Shown piece by piece: positions 12,834-27,095 of a stretch of 64,000 nt of DNA. The DNA comes from Neelides folsomi. Lineage: Eukaryota > Arthropoda > Collembola > Neelipleona > Neelidae. Under the pieces are notes generated by a model. It did no database searches. It saw only the letters and a program-made list of their open reading frames with translations, and was not told where the DNA came from. The position numbers and the translations under genes were made by a program. The stretch lies in contig JAQGBZ010000099.1 in the NCBI GenBank assembly GCA_034687125.1, positions 1 through 64,000 of the forward strand, given 5' to 3'. Position 1 is the first letter of the stretch. Every line of letters begins with the position of its first letter.

Positions 12834-15082
12834 CTTGTTTGGCTATAGGAGAGAGCCGCTGATCAATAAACTCTCAGCAATGAAAATATTCGCCGAACTC
12901 TTCCCCACACGAACAAACTCAAACTCACTCAGAGCTCAGTCAGAACTCAGTCAGTCAATTCTCCAGCAATCTCAAAGTTTCAGTCACTTTGGGAAAATTC
13001 TTCTTTCTTCTTCTCCACACAAATTCACTCACTCAACTCAAAACTAGATGGAAAAAAGCAAAAGCAGGGTATGAGAAAAAACACAGCGACTCCACACACA
13101 ATATCAAATGATCTATCAGAGACTCAATTCAGTCTGAGTCAAGTCAGAGAGAACGAGACGACAGTCAGGACAAGTTTAAGGGAGAGATGTTTTGTTATGA
13201 TTCTTTTAATGTGATCTTTCAGGATATTGGGATTGGGAAAGGGGTGAGTTGTGGTCTTTATGTTCGACCCTCCCAGCTGGGATTTTCACAGTCTGCCTTC
13301 CCGTGCCAGAGGTCGGGAGCGGAGTGTTCCTTGGGTCAATTCAAGGGGATAAAGTTTGTGTGAGGGTGGGAGGCGGGCGAGTGGGCTCTCCCACTTCGGA
13401 CGGAGGGTGCGAGAGACCGGCGTTGACAACGCGCCGCTCAACTCCACACAACCCAACCTCCCCAACTCATCCCAATCCCAGGAAAAACACTCTGGAAATC
13501 TCTCTGCCCTCCCTTGACTCCCTTCCTTCCTTAGGAGAGATTCTAACATTCAGATATCCTATTCCTATCCTTTTCCTATTTCAAAACATCACCCCTCCTC
13601 ACCCTTAAAATCTCCCCATTTGACTAATTGAATTTAACCATTTCCTACTAATTTAAGTAAAAGTACAGAATCAGACAGAATATTAATTAAATACATATTA
13701 GATATTTGTATTAATTTGGGTAAATATACATGGTTCAAAGACCAAAGTAGAACTTAACCCGAATACTCAGAATCAATTGAGGGGAAGATGAAAAATCCCT
13801 TCAGGCACCTCTATTAGTTATTGGTTCAACTCTTGCAACCAAAGGTCGGATTCCTTCTATTGTTAGATGTAACATGAGATTGCGGAGGGTGAATTATGAA
13901 TTGAAAAGGACTACTTTGACTCTTAACTAGACACAACATTAATAATATACCTTATACATATTTTTTAATACTTAGGTACATAGATAAATATCATATTGTA
14001 AATAATATATTTATAATAGTTAAAACATTTTGTGACCATGAATGGATGATGATTTTCTATCCTTGTTTTTTATCCATTGGTATTATAGTGGAAATCTCTT
14101 TTGCCTTTTCCTCCCCCTCAGCTTTGTTGGATCAATCAAATTGAGAAAACCACAACATCATTCCACAATTTCGTATTCCAAGTAGAAAAAGACGAGAACC
14201 GCAGAGTAATAATATTTTTCACTGTCGGCTCTCATCAAATACATAAGATAAAGATACTCCCTATCCAACTACATAATAATATACAGAATCTGTTAGTATT
14301 ACCATCCATCTGCTCAACCCTCAACTTGTATGCAAATATTCAGCCATTAATATTTTATACATTATAAAAATAAGGTTTTATATTTTGTGTTATGAAGCAA
14401 AGCATGCACAGCATTTGAAGCCAAAGCTCGTAAAGTCGTAAACTTTTCTTCTTCCCATCTTGCACCAAATCTAATAAAACTCGAAATTTCTCCCTTCACT
14501 TTAAACCCCAGTAAAGTAAAGTAATATTGTTAACTTATTAGAGCCAATTATTCAACCACATTACTCCTAATTGTCCTAATGAACACGAATAAATTGTAGA
14601 TAACAACCTTCCAGCAAACATCAAAATAAGACCATAAAAATTTTATGCTCTTTGATGGGGAAGCGGGTAAAATTGATCTAATTAAATAACGAGAATGTTA
14701 TTCAATTACGTTATTGAATCTCTTTTAACCTAGTTAGATATTTAGAGAATATTTTCATTTAGAATATTAGATGAAGTTTTGAAAAGATTTTGAAGTGTAG
14801 GCGTGAAAGTAAAAGTCATGTAAGATAAATATTATAGGAAGGAAATGTATTTGAAGTTGACGGAACTCACGACCCTCAAAATCTCAACTGAAGGATTCCA
14901 AGTGGCTCTTTTATAAAGGAAGTTGATGAGGACCGGGTTCTAAATATCCTTCTAAATATATGACTCCAAATCCTCTCACCCCCACCATCCTCCCAGACAG
15001 ACACATTAATAGTTGAGAGATCCGGCGAGGCAGCGATTACTTCACAACTGAGACTTACTTATAAAAGTATTATTCTGTATTG

Positions 15083-15198
15083 CATACATTTTGTACTATA
15101 CATTTAGTATTATACATTTTGTACTATACATTTAGTATTATACATTTTGTACTATACATTTAGTATAATACATTTAGTACTATACATTTAGTATACAT
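15083..15198. repeat. Tandem repeat, 28-bp unit
   Basis: About four copies, the last ones partial, of a unit of the form TACATTTTGTACTATACATT followed by TAGTATTA. The unit is itself built from two similar halves (TACATTT.GTACTA / TACATTTAGTATTA). Confidence 0.85.
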
Positions 15199-16265
15199 GC
15201 TCTCAAATCTCAACGTCAGTCAAATGATTAAACCGATGTTCATAAAAGCTCCGCAAGTTGAGTTATATTTATTAAAATATTCTCTACAGCTCTGTCTTAT
15301 TTGAATAACGATTTCATTCCGATTTATAGCGGAAAATGTGAAGAGAATGAGAATGCTTATAAGCGCCCTACTTAAACTTGAATCAATTCAAGTCACAAGC
15401 AGGGTACAAAAAAGCATTTGTATTCACATGTACGAACATCAGTACGAAAGGAATTGAAAGAAATAAAGATTAAATTCATCGCCACATCAAAGACAAAATG
15501 TTCATTCATTCATTTCATAACTAATTTAAACTAAAGGTCTTTGGGTGCTAATTATAAAATATTCCATGCAAGAACATGCAGAAACATTTCCTCTACTGCA
15601 CATTATTAATAACGAATTCTAGCATTGGAGGAATGAAGGCTGACCAAGAGTAAAAATTAAAATGATCAATGTGACAAAAACCTTCGATATTGTCAATACT
15701 GTACAAGGATAAACAAATCGCGAATAACCACAAATTATTCACCAAGATTTGCATTATCATTATACATACCCTTATTAGCTAATTTACGTTTATGCACCTC
15801 TAAAATTATTGAAACTTATGTGTAGGGCTATTAAGATTAAATCCGAATGGATAAAATCATGAAGGAATTGTACATGAATTTGTACGGCAAATTCTAAATT
15901 AGTATTATAATAAAAATGATACTTGTTAAAAAGTTTTCTTACAGCGGGAGATTGTCGGTATGGTTGAGGTCCGGGTCGTAATGACGAAATGTCTAAATAA
16001 GGAAAACATCATGAATTAGGAAATTGGTTGCTAAATATGATACATGTATTTAAATTATATAATTAAGTATATTTTATATCGTTTGGATATTTTATAAATC
16101 AGAAATTAATGACAATTACATCTTATGACAAAATATCGTCAAAATTTAAACAGGGATTTTAATTGATGTGAAAATGTCAAAAGTCAACGCTGTCATTTCA
16201 TTTTAAATTGAAATGGTTAATTTAAACGTAAATTAATAAATTTAATGAATGGTGAAGCGTAGACG

Positions 16266-16276
16266 TTGGCGCCAAA
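16266..16276. promoter_or_regulatory. E2F-like palindromic site
   Basis: TTGGCGCCAAA fits the E2F consensus TTTSSCGC on the minus strand. It stands in otherwise AT-rich DNA about 800 bp upstream of the Megf8 start. A match this short could be chance. Confidence 0.25.
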
Positions 16277-16978
16277 GTGGCTCAACTCCATCAGCGTTGA
16301 CTTGAAAAGAAATGACCGGATATTGGATCTAATTACAATTAAACTTCTTCTCACCTGTTCGTTGCATCTTGAGAGTCACTTTAATTGGCACAGACGAAGT
16401 TAAAGTTGGCTAAAGTGAATTAAATTGACTTTTGTTCCTCCTTGATGATTCCTCTTCCTCCGCCCACTTGTCGTTAGGAATCGAATCCCCCTTCAGGTCG
16501 CAGGTTTTAGTCTCCCAATCCCCAAAATCGATACTTTGCATCCATCCAATAGACTTTATAGGAGAAGAAAGAAAAAACAATTCTTCTATTTATTATTGAT
16601 CGACATTTAACATTAACTCTGTTTAATTTACTTTAATTACCGGTGACTTTACTTCCCATTTACTCAATTTGTTAAAGATGGTAAGTCTAATTATAATTAT
16701 CAATTATATTGTGTAACTCAGAATGACGTTCTATTGTGTAAAAATTACAAGACATTTAATATTATTTTAAAATTAGTTTCAATTTATTTACAATAAATTT
16801 TATTTAATTTTTATAATAATTATATTTAATTATAATTTAATTTTATAACAATATTACTTGTTGATGTCTGTTAAAGCCAAATTAAGTATATATCTTATCA
16901 ATGTCTTTTTACATGATGTCCATCATAGCATAGCGATTTATTTATTTTACTACATTTATAATGTATCTTATTTTTTAG

Positions 16979-17023
16979 ATGTCTTTAACCATCGTACGTT
17001 TAAGACCATCGAGGAAATGTTGA
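16979..17023 (+). CDS. Upstream ORF in the Megf8 5' leader
   Basis: A donor GTAAGT at 16681 follows an ATG (16678-16680). An acceptor TTTTTTAG ends at 16978 and the next bases are ATG. Either ATG opens a short frame (MSLTIVRLRPSRKC, stop at 17021-17023) that closes 51 nt before the main start at 17075. It may damp translation of Megf8. The leader intron 16681-16978 is inferred from splice signals only. Confidence 0.35.
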   Translation: MSLTIVRLRPSRKC

Positions 17024-17074
17024 GGGACAGATCCAGAAAATGTAGTAATGTGAGGTGAAGAGCAAAATTGAACC

Positions 17075-20000
17075 ATGACCTTAGAAGATGAAGAGAATGC
17101 TCGAAACAGGACGAGGAAGTTAGGTCTTCCAGTTCTCCTCATCTTTCTCATTTTGTCCATCATCTCCAAAGCTTACACTTCTTGGGAACCTCAGGAAGAC
17201 GACTACGCTTCTTGTAATCGATCCAGACAAATATTAGAAAATTCATTGTGGGGGTTCATCACCGATGGACCTTCCAATTACACACACGATTCTCATTGTG
17301 AATGGCTTATAAAAGGTATGAATTTTCTGATTAATTTAGTTAATTTAATTAATTAATTACATATTTCCATTTCATTATTTTAATTTGATAAATTTCATGA
17401 AAGCCATAATAATTATTTTTTATTTTTAATAGCTCCTATAGGCCAATACATCACTCTTCGAGTCAATAAAGTGCGGACAGAATGTTCTTACGACTATCTT
17501 TTTATATTTGATGGCGATTCGTACTTAAAAAATACATCACTTTTGGCTTCGATGAGCGGCGGGGCTCATCCAAGCAATGTTACTTTTATTGCTCGTTCCG
17601 GAAATGTAATTAATCAATATTTAAACCTAATCATTATTTCATTATCATTATTTCATTATCATCGTCAGTATTTTTAATAAGGTTCATTCCTTACGATCAT
17701 TTTTACTTTTTTCTTACTACGATTAATTAACATTTACATTTTATAAAGAACTAACTTTAACTTTTTTTAAGATTTTTCTGGACTTACATTTAATGATTTT
17801 TATATGAATTTTTCATTTACCTTTAGATGCTGATTCTGTTGTATTCTGATACAAATTACGCACTTGAGGGTTTTACAGCTGAATATCACATATCGCCATG
17901 TCCTCTTAATTGTTCCAATTCCGGCTCTTGCGTTTCGAATCCTGAAGGAAATCTCGCCCATTGTGAATGTTCCGAAGGTCGTAAAGGAGAAGGATGTCAT
18001 CTTGTCGAAGGAGGGAAAGAATTAACGGTAGAAAGTCAGCTTATTGGAAATTACGCTCTTTCCCCTTCAGAATCCATTGAATTAATCGGACACTCAGCGG
18101 TTGAAATCGAAGGGCAAGTTTTCATCTTCGGGGGTTTCAATCTCAACGTTTATCTCTCATCTCTCAAAATCATTTCCTTCAACCCCGTCCAAGTAAAGAA
18201 AATCCTTACGCGAGATTCCCTCAAAATCATCACCAGAAGTGACGAAGAAAATCAAGACATTACAAACGAAGGAGATCTCGCCCCAATTGATAAAACTAGC
18301 TTTAAGAAACAAGATCTTTCCCATGTTTGGCCAGAAGGTCGCTACGGCCATGCTTCAGCTCCATACCGCCAAGGGTTTTTTATCCATGGGGGAAAAAGTG
18401 CCAAGAAGATTTCTAACCATCTCTACTATTTCAATGCAACGCGTCTCACTTGGACCAGATTTAAAAATTCTTCCCTCCCGCATTTGATGTACCACTCGAT
18501 GACCATGGTTCCATCGGGACATATTTACGTCTACGGGGGTGGAACTTCCTCAGGGGATTTTTCCTCAAAACTTTATGTCTTCTCCGGGGATTCTCCTTCA
18601 AATTGGACCGAGGTTGTAAGTCATTGTTGTGGGAAACCTCAACATCGGGCAATTCTGGGTCATACGATGAGCTACTGGGAGAAGAAGAATTCCCTTCTGA
18701 TATTCGGCGGGCTTGGGCCGGACAACGGCCGATTTTCTCGTCTGTCACATCAAATGTGGCTCTTTAATTTGGAATCTCTCACATGGTTCCAAGTGGATTA
18801 TCCTAGAAATAATGCAATAATGGCTGAAGGATCAGCTCGGGCTTTTCACACGGCTCATATCTTCCACGAGTACCTGTGGATTGTTGGCGGATATACTCAC
18901 ATTCATAACAAGGACGAGTCCTGCTATTCCAGCCATCTCCTCAGTTATAATTTAGAATGTCAAGTATTTTTACATGAAAGTGATTTAAGCCAAGGAGTTT
19001 TTGGCCATCAGAGCATTTTACGCGGAGATGAAATTTTCATTTTTGGAGGTTACAGAGGATTTCTTTCTTCTCGAGTGGAAAAGGTTAAGGTTTGGACATG
19101 CAAATCTCATGCAGAACGATGGGATTGTGCAAGTGACCCTTCTTGCGGTTGGTGTCCGGCTGATGAAAAATGCTATGAGAAAATCCCTGGAAGCAAATCT
19201 TGCACGACGAATCTCCAATCAGCTCCTTGTGCCGGGATGTGTCCTTTAATGACCAGCTGTCAAACCTGTGTGAGTATTTCTCCATCCAGCTCTTGTTTTT
19301 GGTGCGAACAACTTAATAAATGCATCGGATCGACTGAATTCCAAAACGCGTGTTCGAGCGGAGCCCTGAAGAGAAATTATTCTGAATGTGTTACCAACAC
19401 CAAAGGTCAACGTGGAGTGACCCTGTTTGAATATAAACATCCTTTTAATTTCTCTAATCCGGACTTGGTCCTAAGAGTTAATGGAACCGTAATTCACCTA
19501 CCGAGAGATTTGTCTTCATTGGAATCCGGACCTTCGACCTTTGCCCTTAAAGGATTCATCAAAGGAGCGAGTCATCCCCACAAGCTTGAACTTTGTGCAA
19601 CCAAAGCTGAGACGAATTTCTCTATGAGAGATTCAATCAATACGCTTGAAAGCATTGGGGAAGAAATTCACGAACAGATCCGATGGTCAGACACACAAAC
19701 TTGCTTAAATTTAACTTGGCCAACCGGAGTTCAAGTTATGATCTCACCCGATTCCAAATTCATATTTGAAATGTCTGCGGTCAATAAGGAAACGCCAATC
19801 ACTGGGATTGAACAACCCCAGAAGGGGGGAAGCTTTGTGAGTTTACATCAACAATTTATGCAAACTGTTCGGGCAATTCTTCAACCAAATCTTTTACCTT
19901 ATTTGACCGATGGGAAGAAATGTTCTACAGAAACAAATTGTTTGGCTTGCGTGGGAGATTCTGCTTGTCTTTGGAGCGAAAATAAATGCAAATCAAGATT

Positions 20001-23000
20001 TTCATTAGGAGAAAATCATCTTAATTCTTCGACTGAAGCCGTGATTGAGAGCCGAGACTGCGTGGTTTGTAATGACATGTCTTCGTGTACCGAATGTCTT
20101 CAAAGGGACGAATGCGAATGGTGGGAAGAGGAAATTACTTGTGCTAGGAGAGGAAGAATTCCAACAGCGACGAGAGACAAAGGTTTATGTCCGCCTGATT
20201 GCCATCTTAGAACAAATTGCTCATCTTGTTTGACCATGGCTGGAAAATGTGTATGGTGCGAAGAAAAACGGTAATTTTTAGTTTTATATTAATACTAATA
20301 ACGATTGCTAATTACTAATTAGGTTTAATGTTTAATTAACTACTTTATTAATTTGTTATTTTAAATTGATTTTTATTTATTTGCAGAGAATGTTTTGTCT
20401 TCTCTGTCTACACAAGTTTTTACCAATATGGTCAATGTGTTCAATGGATCGACAAACCTCAACAGTGCCAAAGGTGTGAAAAGCAACCGTCTTGTAACGA
20501 ATGTATTAAAAATCTCGGTTGCGGTTGGAGCTACGATGACACAGGAGGATTTTGCACTGAAGGAGATTTCTCTGGATCTTACCTTGAAATTGAAGAACTT
20601 CTTAAACAGTCAAATGCTCTTTCTCCTGAAAAGACCAATAGAACTTGGGCGTATGCTGATTGTCCTGATGTTAATGAATGTGAATTGAATATTACGAAAC
20701 TTTGTCACGAAAATGCAACTTGTGTCAATACACCTGGATCATATAAATGCCTCTGCCAGCAAGGTAAATTATATTTAATTCCTTTAAAATGGAAATTATT
20801 TTATACATAATTATACGTAATTTAATTTTAATTGTGTATGTAATTTTGTTAATTATTACTTTTATACTATTTTATATTTATAGGGTTTACCGGTGATGGA
20901 CGAGATTCATGTGAAAAGACTTGTTGGGAGCCTTGTGTGCACGGAACATGTTCTTCTGATTACATTTGTGAATGCAATTTAGGGTAAATAAGAAAATTAA
21001 CGATAATTTATTTATTTAACGAGTTTCAAATTAATAGTGATTTTTAGGTATTAGTATTTAAAGAAATAGATTAATGGGTATTATTATAAAATCAATTATT
21101 ATTTTTCTAGATGGACAGGTGTTGATTGTTCCATTGATTGCGGTTGCAACAATCATTCTTCATGTGAAACTGGAATTTGTGATGAATGTCAAGAAAGAAC
21201 AATGGGAGAACATTGCCAAATTTGCACCTCTGGAAGTTTCGGCGATGCAACAGATTCTAAAATCGGATGTAATCAATGCAACTGTAATGGACATGGAGAT
21301 GAATCTTTCGGTCTTTGTGATTCAACAACAGGAATTTGTTTCTGTCTTAATAATACAATCGGCCCATTGTGCTCAGAATGCATGGAAGGATATTACGGTG
21401 ACCCGATCGATGGCCGACCTTGTTACCGAAAATGCGGAGGTCGAGTTCTTGAACAAATCTCAGGATCCCCAAAAGGATATTTCGGATCACAAATTCCATT
21501 CTCAAAGGATCCCAAAGCTCTTCAACATTGTCTATGGGCCATTTCTGCCCCCAAAGACGGAGACAAACGCCATATTTTAATTCATATCGAACCTGGGTTT
21601 CAAGTTCCTTGTAGTCAAAATGTAATTAACATTTACAGCGGATTTCCTACATTTGGAAGAGGAAGAGATCCGCAATTGGTGGCTTCTGTCTGTCTCCAAG
21701 GTGGAACTTGCAATGGCGGCGGTTCTTGTAACGACGGTGGAAATTGTAACAGCGGGATTGAAGAGGAAGAAGACGGCCGTGGAGTTTTTGTAGTTGTTGA
21801 AGGAGATTTAGCAGTTATTTTATTACAAAATGTTTCTCCACGAGCCTTTGGATTCAACGCTTCCTTCCAAGTTGTTCCAGGAAGTCCGATGGGACATCGA
21901 GTTGACACGTCGACTTCGTTCCATCCTTTGAAAGTGTCAAAATTGTATGAAGGGAATTCGGTCCATTCGAGATTTGGTCATTCGCTTCATGTGGACGAAT
22001 GGAATGTTTGGATTTATGGCGGATATTCGCTGTCACTTGGACCCTTGGATGATATTCGGCAATTTAGTCGAACTATGGCTAAATGGGTTCCTGTAACTAT
22101 TACAGTTGATGATCATAGGTAACTTATTAAATTATTAACTTTACTTTAATCTAATTGAGATTTTATATTAATTGGGATTAATTTCATATTAAGTTAATTA
22201 TTAAATTTTAGAAATTCCAGTCAAAGTGTTGCAGCTCCCCCGGCAAGATATTTCCATGCAGGTGTTCTCGGCCAAAATGGTTTAATTTTCATTCATGGGG
22301 GAATTTCCCAAAGTGGAAGTTTCATGTCCGATACTTGGAAATTCGACACACGTGGTTCTCGATGGCGTCGCTTACAACAAAACGGTCCTGTACTTGCCGG
22401 CCACACTTTAAATATCCGTGGGAATGAAGAATTAATAATCATTGGGGGTTTCAATCCCCAGACCGGATTTTCCAATTCAATTTGGGTCCTCAATTTGAAA
22501 GAAGACGGCGGTTGGAGTGAGCGGAACACAACGGGAGCTTCGCCCATTGGGATTTATGGACATTCTTCAGCGTTCCATAAGAAAACCGACAGCCTTTACG
22601 TGTTTGGAGGAATTTTACATGAAGTGAATTGTGTGGACGTGTCGGGGAAATTATTTTCATTACATTGGCCAAGCAAACGCTGGTCAGTTCTTCCTCCCAC
22701 TGAAGACAATCAAATTCTCAAACTCCCTTCAAGACGTCTTTTCCATTCTTCGGTGACCTCTGATGAATATATGGTGATTGTTGGGGGCGGTCGAAGCCCA
22801 AGTTTGTTGGCATATTCTTATGCTTGCAATCTTTGGTCGACTCTTGGAGATATTCGCGAATTGAACCTCCGTGGCGGAGCTTCGTCCCTTTGGGGAAATG
22901 AATTGCTTTTCCAAGGTGGATGGTCGAAAGGAAGGACAATTGAATCATTGTGGAAAATTCCACTTCCCAGAGACATCTGCTCAATACAGACTTCATCCGA

Positions 23001-26000
23001 GGGATGTAAAGCAACACTTGGATGTTCATATTGTTCATCGAATAACAATCACAGTCAGCAATGTTACACTTCCGATTTGGAGATGCCAAGCCAATGTTCA
23101 GAAGGAGCGAGCAATATTAATTTTTGGAAAGGAACAGTTTGCAATAAAGAATGGATGGATGCGAGGAATTGCAATACTTACAATTCTTGTTTTGAATGTC
23201 TGGCTTCTTGGCCGTCTTTTCCATCTTCTAAACCTGTAAGTAAAATAATTATTATTGCCATTTTATTAATATCTGTAATTATTCATTAATGAAATTGAAT
23301 TAGGTAATTATACTTAAATTAAGTGTAATTAGTAATTAATAATTTTTTATTTAAAGTGATTTTAATGTATTTTTAATTAGGCTTGTCAATGGTGTATCAA
23401 TTGCCAAGTTGGTCGCTGTGTCTCTGCAGGCAAAAATTGTGCTGAAGACATTCCCAATTCTCCTTGTAACATTGCACAAACGAGAAATATCAGTGATGGG
23501 GATGCGTCCCATTGTCAAGAACGTGTTTGTCCTGCGAGCGAATGTGAGAAATGTACAACACTTGGGAAATGCATTTGGACTCGTCAAGTTCTTCGAACAA
23601 GTAATTGATAATTTAAACAAAAATAAGGATTAGTACCTAACTTTTAATTACATTGGGTTAATATTTAATATTAATGATTTTTATATTTTAGATGATTGGA
23701 GTACAAAAGTTCATTCTCAGCCAGTTTATGCATGGAATTGTGTTCGAATGTCGATTTTAGACAACGTTTCCTTCACTGTTGTTTCAACTCCTCCTGCTGA
23801 ATGTCCAAAACCTTGCAGTTCATTTACAAATTGCGAAGAATGTTTAGGAAGCCCCGGTTCAGAAGGATTGTTCCACGAATGCCAATGGAGTACATTACTC
23901 GGAAAATGTATTTCACCTGCTCATAAATGGCTACTTTGTTTTGGAGGTGTTTGTGGACTTGTTCTTAAAGGCGGAGATCCAGGAATTTGTCCGAAACCTT
24001 GCACAGTTTACAAATCTTGTTCAACCTGTCTTGAAATTCCATCATGCGGGTAATTACAATTATTATGTTACAATTATTTGTAATACATTTTATTTCATTT
24101 ACATCTAGCATTGATTTAATATACTAAATGCTTATCAGGTATCTAAAATATAATTAATTTTAATTTAATTTAAAAAAGTTAAATTAAAATTTCCAGATGG
24201 TGTGGAAAAGAAGGAAGCAACGGAGAAGGAATTTGCTCCCTCGGAGATTCAATTGGAAGCGAAGAAAGAAACGACACGAATTGCGCTCCACTCAATTGGA
24301 ATTATTTAACATGTCCAGAAGAAAATGAATGTACGAATGGTCACCACACATGCGATCCTGATTCTGAAGTTTGTATCGATTTGTCTGAAGGCTTCCGATG
24401 TGAATGTCGTGAAGGATATGAACGTGAAGGAGAGTCTTGTACTCCAATTTGTAATCAGGGTTGTGAACATGGTACATGTGTAGCTCCTAATAACTGTACG
24501 TGCCATTTTGGATTCGTTGGGACCAATTGCACACATGAATGTCAATGCAATGGGCATTCGATGTGTGCAGGAATTGACCAACTCGATGTTTGTCTCAATT
24601 GTCAGAATAATACAATGGGGCCGAATTGTAGCCAATGTAAGCCGATGTTTGTTGGGAATGCGAGCAACAGCGGGACTTGTGTTTCTTGTTCGGAATATTG
24701 CAACGGCCATTCGGATGTTTGTTTGGAAGAGAAACATTACAACAAATGGTGTAACAACAGCGGGAGTTTGGATGAAACTTTTTTGAGAAAAATTCAGCTT
24801 GATGTTAAAACTGGACCTGTCAATGATGCTTTTTGTTGTGGTTGTAAAAATTATACAACTGGAGAAAAGTGCCATAGTTGTCATCCTGGATTCTTCCGCG
24901 GGACGGAAGACAAAAGGCTCAGTTGCAGGAAATGCGAATGTCATGGGCATGGAGATTCCTGTGATTCAACTTTTGGACATAATTGCGAATGTAATAATAA
25001 TACTGAGAGCGAACATTGCACAGTTAGCTCTGGAAAGGTAAAATGATTAAAATTAATTAGTCAATTAGTTCACAGTTTTAATAAGCAATTTAGTTTTACT
25101 ATTTAATTGACAATTTAATTATATTTTTTAATTGGCAATTATTTATACTTTTAGTGTTGGAAAGTTCAATGTGCAAAATGTCGAGAATATTTTTTTGGAA
25201 CTCCAACTCATGGACATCAATGTTATAGGCAAATGTTTGTTGAAACGGATTATTGTTTTGATCCTAAATCTCAAGGTAAAGATCCAAAAAATAATTAATT
25301 GATAAATGTAATTTTTATCTATTAATTACAAATCTTTCTTAATGTTAGTTAAACGAATGAATAACTGATTAACTGATTTTATATTTTATAGAATCTTGCA
25401 CAATGAAGCCTAAACCTCTCCTTTCTGGAAAAACTGTGTTTTTTGCTGTTCAACCAAAATTTATGAACGTAAATATTCGGATTCATCTTGATGTTACGCA
25501 CGGAGCTGTGAATGTTTATTTGAGTCCTAAAGAAGATACATTTGTGATTAAACAAGATGACAAGACTTCTTGGATGCATCATGTATTCAAGATATTTAAA
25601 TAATAAGATATAATTATGAAAATTCAAATTTAACGTTTTTGCAATTTATATCAATTTATTTATACAAATTACTTGCAATTTTTCAACGTCTTTTTGAATT
25701 TTAGATTTCCTTTGACCAGAAATACAGCATTGGAGAAGGAAACCCTTATAAAGAAGAAAAGAGTGATCCGAAATTCAACAACATTTCAATTGATGAAGAG
25801 AGCAATGGATTATTAAATATGAAATCCAATCTTAATACCAAGTTGTTGTTAATTGAGGAAGAAGCTGCTGGTTTCGCCACCCATGTGACTGTTGTTGATC
25901 CAAAAACAGTTCTTCTAGTCAAAAATTTGCGAAATCGGCTTGTAGTCACACTCCCTCAAGTAAAATTACTAAATTACACAATTAGTCGAATTACAATCAA

Positions 26001-26925
26001 TTATACTTTAATTTAAATGCTAATCCTAATTGTCATTTTTTGTGCATTAAAAGGATAACCATGATTTAAGACTGACACGATTTTATGTTGTCCTTGTTGG
26101 GTAAGCTATATATTTATCTTAAAGATTCTAGATCTTTTTTAATCTAAATCTTAATTAGTATTAACTCACTTTACTTTAATGATTAACGAATGTAAAATTT
26201 TAATTCCAGTGTTGGTGATGTTTCACAAGGATCTGTATTCTTTCGACAAGATCAACTTCACATTGATCTTTTTGTCTTCTTTTCTGTATTCTTTTCTGCG
26301 TTTTTCCTTTTTCTTGCCGCATGTGGAATAGCATGGAAAGTTAAACAAAATGTAAGTTTACAAATTATATTACAACAATAATAATAAATACCCAATAACA
26401 TTATTTTAATAACATTCATCAAATAATCATCCGATTTTAATTGTAAGATGGACGTTGTTCGTGCACGTCATCGACATGTTGCAGAAATGATGTCTATGGC
26501 TAAACGCCCTTTCGCTCTTTGGACCATTATATTAGAACCTGAACATACGAGTCCTCTTTATGAAGTTTATAACCAATGTCGAAAAACCTGCAGAAAGGTA
26601 ATTTCAATTAGTAGATATGTACTAATAATTGTATGTTTAAATAATTTAACAATGATAACATCATTTAACTCATTTTGTTAAATATGATTAAACAATCTTG
26701 TTAACTATTCTAATAATTAAAATGGAAATAATTTTTGGATCTTAGGGCTGCATCTGTATTCGACCATTGGCTATCGAAGTAACTTCAGAAGGATCTGCTG
26801 CAGTTTACACCATGGTGGTTTCATTACCTGGAGCATCTGTAGCCCCTTTGAGCCTTTGTCTTGCATCAACTCTTGCTTCCTCCCGGTCTCATCCGCCACT
26901 TCATATGAGGAGACGGAGAAATTAA
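17075..26925 (+). CDS. Megf8: Megf8, multiple EGF-like-domains protein 8
   Basis: Large type I membrane protein of 2623 aa. In vertebrates MEGF8 attenuates Hedgehog signalling and is needed for left-right patterning. Exons: 17075-17315, 17433-17605, 17827-20270, 20387-20763, 20884-20983, 21111-22118, 22212-23235, 23381-23600, 23692-24049, 24197-25037, 25155-25275, 25392-25582, 25705-25959, 26054-26100, 26210-26351, 26448-26597, 26746-26925; phases close throughout. Order: signal segment (residues 14-34), CUB, EGF, first kelch propeller (repeated GG with W/Y), several Cys-rich PSI repeats, calcium-binding EGF (DVNECELN), laminin-type EGFs, second CUB, second kelch propeller, more PSI and laminin EGFs, one TM helix (about 2483-2506, LFVFFSVFFSAFFLFLAACG) and a 115-residue tail. 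The two propellers and second CUB distinguish it from attractin, which has one set. The length is close to human MEGF8. Confidence 0.95.
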
Positions 26926-27089
26926 ATCAGCTTTTGCTTATTGATCTTCACTTGTTAAATAACTTAAATATTAACGTTGTCTGTAGTTTAGTTTCACTTT
27001 TGTATTCAGAGATAAACAATTATCGCAAGTGTTTCGAATCACTCAAAAATCACAATTACTTATCTTACTTAATTACTTATTCCGAATTG

Positions 27090-27095
27090 AATAAA
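27090..27095 (+). promoter_or_regulatory. Probable Megf8 poly(A) signal
   Basis: AATAAA 165 nt after the Megf8 stop and 280 nt before the NDUFB6 start, in the only intergenic space between the two genes (26926-27375). Nothing else was recognised there. Confidence 0.5.

Larger units (their letters stand above)
12834..17074. other. Divergent intergenic region between septin and Megf8
   Basis: It holds the promoters of two divergent genes. A GC-rich block at about 13245-13520 contrasts with its surroundings and may be the septin promoter or 5' UTR. A tandem repeat lies at 15083-15198. A candidate Megf8 5' UTR exon ends at 16680. I see no coding gene. The frames at 13249-13608 and 13286-13549 overlap the GC-rich block and lack splice support. 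Confidence 0.6.

Noticed and set aside
13249-13608. GC-rich frames upstream of the septin gene
   Set aside because: More likely promoter or 5' UTR; translations are Pro/Ser/Arg-rich on both strands without conserved features.
16470-16520. tRNA-like T-arm text (ATCGAATCCCC)
   Set aside because: No acceptor or anticodon stem can be paired around it on either strand.
17075-26925. Attractin as the identity of the large plus-strand gene
   Set aside because: A second CUB domain and second kelch propeller, and a length of 2623 aa, fit MEGF8 and not attractin (one set, about 1400 aa).
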